64,000 bases of DNA. Origin: Citrobacter koseri ATCC BAA-895. Lineage in GTDB: Bacteria > Pseudomonadota > Gammaproteobacteria > Enterobacterales > Enterobacteriaceae. Where the stretch lies: the NCBI RefSeq assembly GCF_000018045.1, contig NC_009792.1, forward strand, positions 2,108,001 through 2,172,000. Direction: 5' to 3'. Both the position numbers and the translations under genes were made by a program. The notes under the pieces are model-generated. The model worked only from the letters and a program-made list of their open reading frames with translations, did not search any database and had not been told where the DNA came from. Below are positions 60,925 through 64,000 of the stretch, one piece after another; positions within the stretch are counted from its first letter, which is position 1, and each line of letters opens with the position of its first letter.

Positions 60925-61402
60925 GCGCATCCACCTTAAAATCGCCAGATTTACCGCCGCTTTTCGCCAGCAAGCGCACCGGGCCAATCACCATATCTTT
61001 TTGCACTGCTTTGCACATGTCGTAGATCGTCAATGCCGCCACGGAAGCGGCTGTCAGCGCTTCCATCTCCACGCCGGTTTTCCCCGTCAGGCGACACAGC
61101 GATTCAATGCGTACCCGGTTGTGTTCAGGCTCCGCCTGCAATTGCACTTCGACCTTACTCAACAACAGCGGATGGCACAGCGGGATCAGCTCCCAGGTAC
61201 GTTTAGCCGCCTGAATACCGGCGATACGCGCGGTTGCGAAAACATCGCCCTTATGGTGGCTACCGTCGATAATCATCGCCAGCGTTTCACTGCGCATCGT
61301 CACAAACGCTTCGGCGCGCGCCTCACGTACGGTTTCCGCTTTGGCAGAGACGTCCACCATGTGCGCTTCGCCAGCGGCATTAATATGGGTCAGTTGCGAC
61401 AT
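60917..61402 (-). CDS. moaC: MoaC, cyclic pyranopterin monophosphate synthase
   Basis: 161 residues. Converts the MoaA product 3',8-cyclo-7,8-dihydro-GTP to cyclic pyranopterin monophosphate. Signatures: AKRTWELIPLCHPL, VEVQLQAEPEHN, TGKTGVEMEALTAASVAALTIYDMCKA and the Lys-rich end LLAKSGGKSGDF. Starts 2 bp after moaB and overlaps moaD. Confidence 0.97.
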   Translation of the reverse strand: MSQLTHINAAGEAHMVDVSAKAETVREARAEAFVTMRSETLAMIIDGSHHKGDVFATARIAGIQAAKRTWELIPLCHPLLLSKVEVQLQAEPEHNRVRIESLCRLTGKTGVEMEALTAASVAALTIYDMCKAVQKDMVIGPVRLLAKSGGKSGDFKVDAHD

Positions 61403-61404
61403 AC

Positions 61405-61917
61405 TTATTTCTTCAAATGTGGGTGGAAGTTACACGGGCGTGTGCGAGCATCAAGCTGCGGCGCGATGATGTTGTCCCAGGCGGTGCGGCACGCTTTTGT
61501 GGAGCCCGGCATCGCAAAAATCAGCGTCTTGTTGGCAACGCCGGCCACCGCGCGAGATTGCAGGGTCGATGTGCCAATCTCTTCAAACGACAACATGCGG
61601 AACACTTCGCCAAACCCTTCGACTTCGCGATCAAAGAGCGGCAGTAACGCTTCCGGCGCCTGATCGCCATCGGTCAGCCCGGTGCCGCCGGTGATGAGCA
61701 CCACCTGAACGTCATCGCTGGCGATCCACGCGGAAACCTGCGCGCGAATGGCGTAGCGGTTCTCTTTAACGATGGCTTTGTCCACGACCTGATGCCCTGC
61801 TTCCAGCGCGGCGTCGCGCAGAAAATGACCGGAAGTGTCGTCTTCTTCGCCGCGACGACTGGAAACCGTAAGAATAGCAATGCGGGTAGGGATAAACTCA
61901 GCGTTTACCTGACTCAT
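61405..61917 (-). CDS. moaB: MoaB, molybdopterin-binding protein
   Basis: 170 residues of the MogA/MoaB fold (molybdopterin adenylyltransferase-like). Blocks: IAILTVSSRRGEEDDTSG, ITGGTGLTDGDQAPEAL, FEEIGTSTLQSRAVAGVAN and AMPGSTKACRTAWDNII. In E. coli MogA is the active adenylyltransferase, and the role of MoaB is less defined. Good AAGGAG ribosome site, 24 bp after moaA. Confidence 0.95.
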   Translation of the reverse strand: MSQVNAEFIPTRIAILTVSSRRGEEDDTSGHFLRDAALEAGHQVVDKAIVKENRYAIRAQVSAWIASDDVQVVLITGGTGLTDGDQAPEALLPLFDREVEGFGEVFRMLSFEEIGTSTLQSRAVAGVANKTLIFAMPGSTKACRTAWDNIIAPQLDARTRPCNFHPHLKK

Positions 61918-61941
61918 AAAAACTCCTTGTCCGTTAAGGCG

Positions 61942-62931
61942 TTAACCGCCTATGTACGATAGATTTTGCGTAATACCGGTATTGTTCTGGTGCAGGAAGT
62001 GGGTCTGCTTTTTCTCCAGCAGCGCGGCTGAAATGCGTTCTTCCAGCGCATGTTGCTGTGCATCGTCTTCCAGCAGGTCACGCAGGCTCACGCCGCCTTC
62101 GCCAAACAGGCAAAGATGGAGCTTACCGACCGAGGAAACGCGCAGACGGTTGCAGGTGGCGCAGAAATCTTTTTCATACGGCATGATGAGACCGATTTCA
62201 CCGGCATAGTCAGGATGACAAAAAACCTGCGCCGGGCCGTCGCTGCGCTGGCGCAGTTGATGAATCCAACCGCGACGCAGCAGTTCATCACGCAGCACCT
62301 GTCCAGAAATATGGTGTTTACGAAAGAGTTCGCTCCCCTCTCCCGTCTCCATCAGTTCAATGAAGCGCAGTTGAATAGGGCGTGCCTGAATCCAGGCGAG
62401 AAAGGTGTCCAGTTGATGATGGTTCACATCGCGCATCAACACGGTGTTCACTTTGACCTTTGCGAAACCGGCGTCAAACGCGGCGTCAATGCCCGCCATC
62501 ACCTGCTGGAATTTATCCTGCCCGGTAATGGCGTGAAACTGACGGGCGTCAAGGCTATCGACGCTGACGTTGATGCCCGTCAGACCCGCGTCGCGCCAGT
62601 TCGCCGCATCACGCGCCAGACGATACCCATTAGTGGTCACCGCAATCTGGCGAATCGCGTCGTTTTCACGCACGGCGGCAATGATGTCGGTAAAGTCGCG
62701 ACGCAGCGACGGTTCACCGCCGGTAAGGCGCACTTTTTCGGTGCCCAGACTGGCAAACGCGCGCGTCACACGGCGAATTTCATCGACGGTCAGAAAGCCG
62801 TTATTGGTGACACCGCCAGGCTTGTAGCCATCCGGCAGGCAGTATGTGCAACGAAAGTTACACACATCAGTAATCGACAGACGTAAGTAATAAAACTTAC
62901 GTGCGAAAGCATCGGTAAGTTGTGAGGCCAT
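61942..62931 (-). CDS. moaA: MoaA, GTP 3',8-cyclase (radical SAM)
   Basis: First step of molybdenum cofactor synthesis. 329 residues. N-terminal cluster cysteines C24, C28, C31 (CNFRCTYC); GGEP as TGGEPSLRRD; C-terminal substrate cluster CATCNRLRVSSVGKLHLC; terminal TQNLSYIGG with the essential Gly-Gly. Start at 62931 (MASQLTDAFARK); an extension to 62964 runs into the riboswitch and is rejected. First gene of moaABCDE, regulated by ModE and a Moco riboswitch. Confidence 0.97.
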   Translation of the reverse strand: MASQLTDAFARKFYYLRLSITDVCNFRCTYCLPDGYKPGGVTNNGFLTVDEIRRVTRAFASLGTEKVRLTGGEPSLRRDFTDIIAAVRENDAIRQIAVTTNGYRLARDAANWRDAGLTGINVSVDSLDARQFHAITGQDKFQQVMAGIDAAFDAGFAKVKVNTVLMRDVNHHQLDTFLAWIQARPIQLRFIELMETGEGSELFRKHHISGQVLRDELLRRGWIHQLRQRSDGPAQVFCHPDYAGEIGLIMPYEKDFCATCNRLRVSSVGKLHLCLFGEGGVSLRDLLEDDAQQHALEERISAALLEKKQTHFLHQNNTGITQNLSYIGG

Positions 62932-63052
62932 GTACACCTTTCCAAATACGGGAGGCGGAGTCATTTCTTCCTGCGCCCTGGTGGCAAACTCTTTCGAGGC
63001 TTGTCACGGCCAAAACACCATATCAATTTGACACAGGCGTAGAGGCTAGAGT
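62932..63052 (-). ncRNA. Moco (molybdenum cofactor) riboswitch in the moaA leader
   Basis: The minus-strand leader contains the blocks ACTCTAGCCTCT, GTTTTGGCCGTGAC, CGAAAGAG, GCCACCAGGGCGCAGGAAG, GACTCCGCCTCCCG and GGAAAGGTG. They appear in the order of the E. coli moaA leader as I recall it (Rfam MOCO_RNA_motif). It ends at the moaA start, so ligand binding likely masks the ribosome site. Boundaries are approximate. Confidence 0.8.
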
Positions 63053-63128
63053 GTCTTTTTAAGCATCGCTTAAAAAGGTGGTTATGCCGATACTAGCGTG
63101 TAAATAGCATTTTTGCCATTCCCACTTT

Positions 63129-63154
63129 ACGCTATATAATCATGTATATAGCGT
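63129..63154. promoter_or_regulatory. ModE-type operator upstream of moaA
   Basis: ACGCTATATA-ATCATG-TATATAGCGT, 10-bp perfect arms with a 6-bp gap, like ModE sites (CG-TATATA...TATA-CG). It lies about 75 bp beyond the riboswitch. ModE-molybdate activates moaA transcription in E. coli. Confidence 0.75.
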
Positions 63155-63311
63155 CATGATCGTGCTATTTCGCTACAGAATAAGCAAAAATCACACTTTT
63201 GCATTGATATACATCAGTTAGCCATCAGGCTAACCCTATCCGAAAGAGGTAGAGGGGATGGATTTATTTTCCATCGTTGTTCGTTGGCTAATTGCTGAAA
63301 AGGCGCTATTT

Positions 63312-63326
63312 GCGCTACTGTAGCGC
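63312..63326 (+). promoter_or_regulatory. Short hairpin in the ybhK leader
   Basis: GCGCTA-CTG-TAGCGC, 6-bp perfect stem, 25 bp before the ybhK ATG. Possible leader structure; no T run. Otherwise the 150 bp between the ModE site and this hairpin show no supported feature. Confidence 0.3.
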
Positions 63327-63351
63327 AGTATCTCTGATATTAGGAATTTGT

Positions 63352-64000
63352 ATGCGCAATCGTACGCTGGCAGACCTGGACCGTGTTGTCGCTCTTGGCG
63401 GAGGGCATGGATTAGGACGCGTTCTCTCTTCACTCTCTTCATTAGGCTCGCGCCTGACCGGTATTGTCACCACTACCGATAACGGGGGTTCCACAGGCCG
63501 TATTCGCCGCTCTGAAGGGGGCATCGCCTGGGGCGATATGCGCAACTGTCTGAACCAGTTAATTACCGAACCCAGCGTCGCGTCGGCGATGTTTGAGTAC
63601 CGTTTTGGCGGTAATGGTGAACTTTCCGGCCATAACCTCGGAAATCTGATGTTAAAGGCGCTGGATCACCTGAGCGTGCGGCCTCTCGAAGCGATAAATT
63701 TAATTCGCAATTTGTTGAAGGTGGATGCGCATTTAATCCCTATGTCGGAGCTGCCGGTAGACCTGATGGCCATCGACGATCAGGGGCATGAAGTATACGG
63801 CGAGGTGAATATCGATCAACTGGCAACCCCGCCGCAGGAGCTGATGCTGTCACCGAAAGTCCCCACCACCCGGGAAGCGGTGCAGGCCATTAGCGAAGCC
63901 GATTTGATTCTGATTGGCCCCGGAAGTTTCTACACCAGTTTGATGCCGATTCTGCTGCTTGATGAGCTGGCGCAGGCGCTGCGCCGTACTCCAGCGCCGA
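63352..64000 (+). CDS. ybhK: YbhK, CofD/YvcK-family protein (3' end beyond window)
   Basis: The first 216 codons are visible (about 302 in E. coli). Start MRNRTLADLDRVVALGGGHGLGRVL, then TGIVTTTDNGGSTGRIRRSEGGIAWGDMRN, FGGNGELSGHNLGNLML and ILIGPGSFYTSLMP. These are blocks of the YvcK/gluconeogenesis-factor family, related to the LPPG transferase CofD and needed in Bacillus for growth on gluconeogenic carbon and cell shape. The role in enterics is uncertain. The ATG follows TTAGGAATTTGT. It diverges from moaA across the 420-bp regulatory gap. Confidence 0.92.
   Translation, partial: MRNRTLADLDRVVALGGGHGLGRVLSSLSSLGSRLTGIVTTTDNGGSTGRIRRSEGGIAWGDMRNCLNQLITEPSVASAMFEYRFGGNGELSGHNLGNLMLKALDHLSVRPLEAINLIRNLLKVDAHLIPMSELPVDLMAIDDQGHEVYGEVNIDQLATPPQELMLSPKVPTTREAVQAISEADLILIGPGSFYTSLMPILLLDELAQALRRTPAP

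Noticed and set aside
63084..63107. A seven-codon reading frame (MPILACK) with AAGGTGG upstream, on the plus strand near the moaA promoter
   Set aside because: It is attractive as a ybhK leader peptide, but it overlaps the moaA regulatory region, is far from ybhK, and has no attenuator structure after it.
1..64000. CRISPR arrays, tRNA or rRNA genes, integrases and IS transposases
   Set aside because: I looked for regular spaced repeats, tRNA-like cloverleaf ends and transposase motifs near the three insertions and found none. The islands have no obvious mobility genes in this window.

Overview
The window is a chromosomal segment of an enteric gammaproteobacterium (Enterobacteriaceae). Gene content, order and protein lengths follow the Escherichia coli K-12 stretch from gsiC to ybhK almost gene for gene, in inverted orientation. 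Accessory insertions and missing genes point to a close relative rather than E. coli itself. Citrobacter is my best guess, but that is an inference from layout, not a database result.

Layout. 1-5.3 kb: glutathione importer genes gsiC (cut by the window edge), gsiB and gsiA, with isoaspartyl peptidase iaaA, all leftward. 5.5-7.5 kb: moeA-moeB for molybdenum cofactor, ending in a triple REP array. 7.7-11.9 kb: fsaA diverges from pflE-pflF (ybiY-ybiW), a glycyl-radical enzyme and its activase. 12.0-15.5 kb: an insertion carrying an Hcp-DUF2235 fusion, which looks like a type VI secretion phospholipase effector, followed by two near-identical lipoprotein genes that are probably its immunity genes. 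15.5-17.8 kb: ybiV and ybiU. 17.8-22.8 kb: a second insertion with a LacI-type regulator divergent from an ExuT-like transporter and a GH31 glycosidase. 22.9-39.6 kb: core genes ybiT, ldtB, ybiR, mntR, mntS, ybiP, ompX, rhtA, dps, glnHPQ, ybiO, rlmF, mcbA, ybiI and ybiJ. 39.8-46.3 kb: ybiB, then a third insertion, a chaperone-usher fimbrial operon whose usher gene is frameshifted. 46.3-60.2 kb: dinG, rhlE, the cecR-ybhGFSR efflux operon, ybhQ, ybhP-clsB-ybhN and ybhL. 60.2-64 kb: moaABCDE (leftward) behind a Moco riboswitch and a ModE site, and the start of ybhK.

How the parts work together. moeA, moeB and moaABCDE are two separate blocks of one pathway, molybdopterin synthesis. glnHPQ has the expected sigma-54 promoter and an NtrC-like site. 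cecR has a perfect 24-bp palindrome in front of it. mntS has paired MntR-like dyads. dinG has its LexA box.

The most interesting unexplained signal is a repeated dyad, TTTC-N4-GAAA with the same core (GAAT or its complement ATTC). It lies between fsaA and pflE, in front of ybiV and in front of ybiU. This suggests that fsaA, pflEF, ybiV and ybiU form one regulon for an anaerobic sugar-phosphate route, even though the effector island now splits the cluster. No tRNA, rRNA, CRISPR array, integrase or IS transposase was seen.
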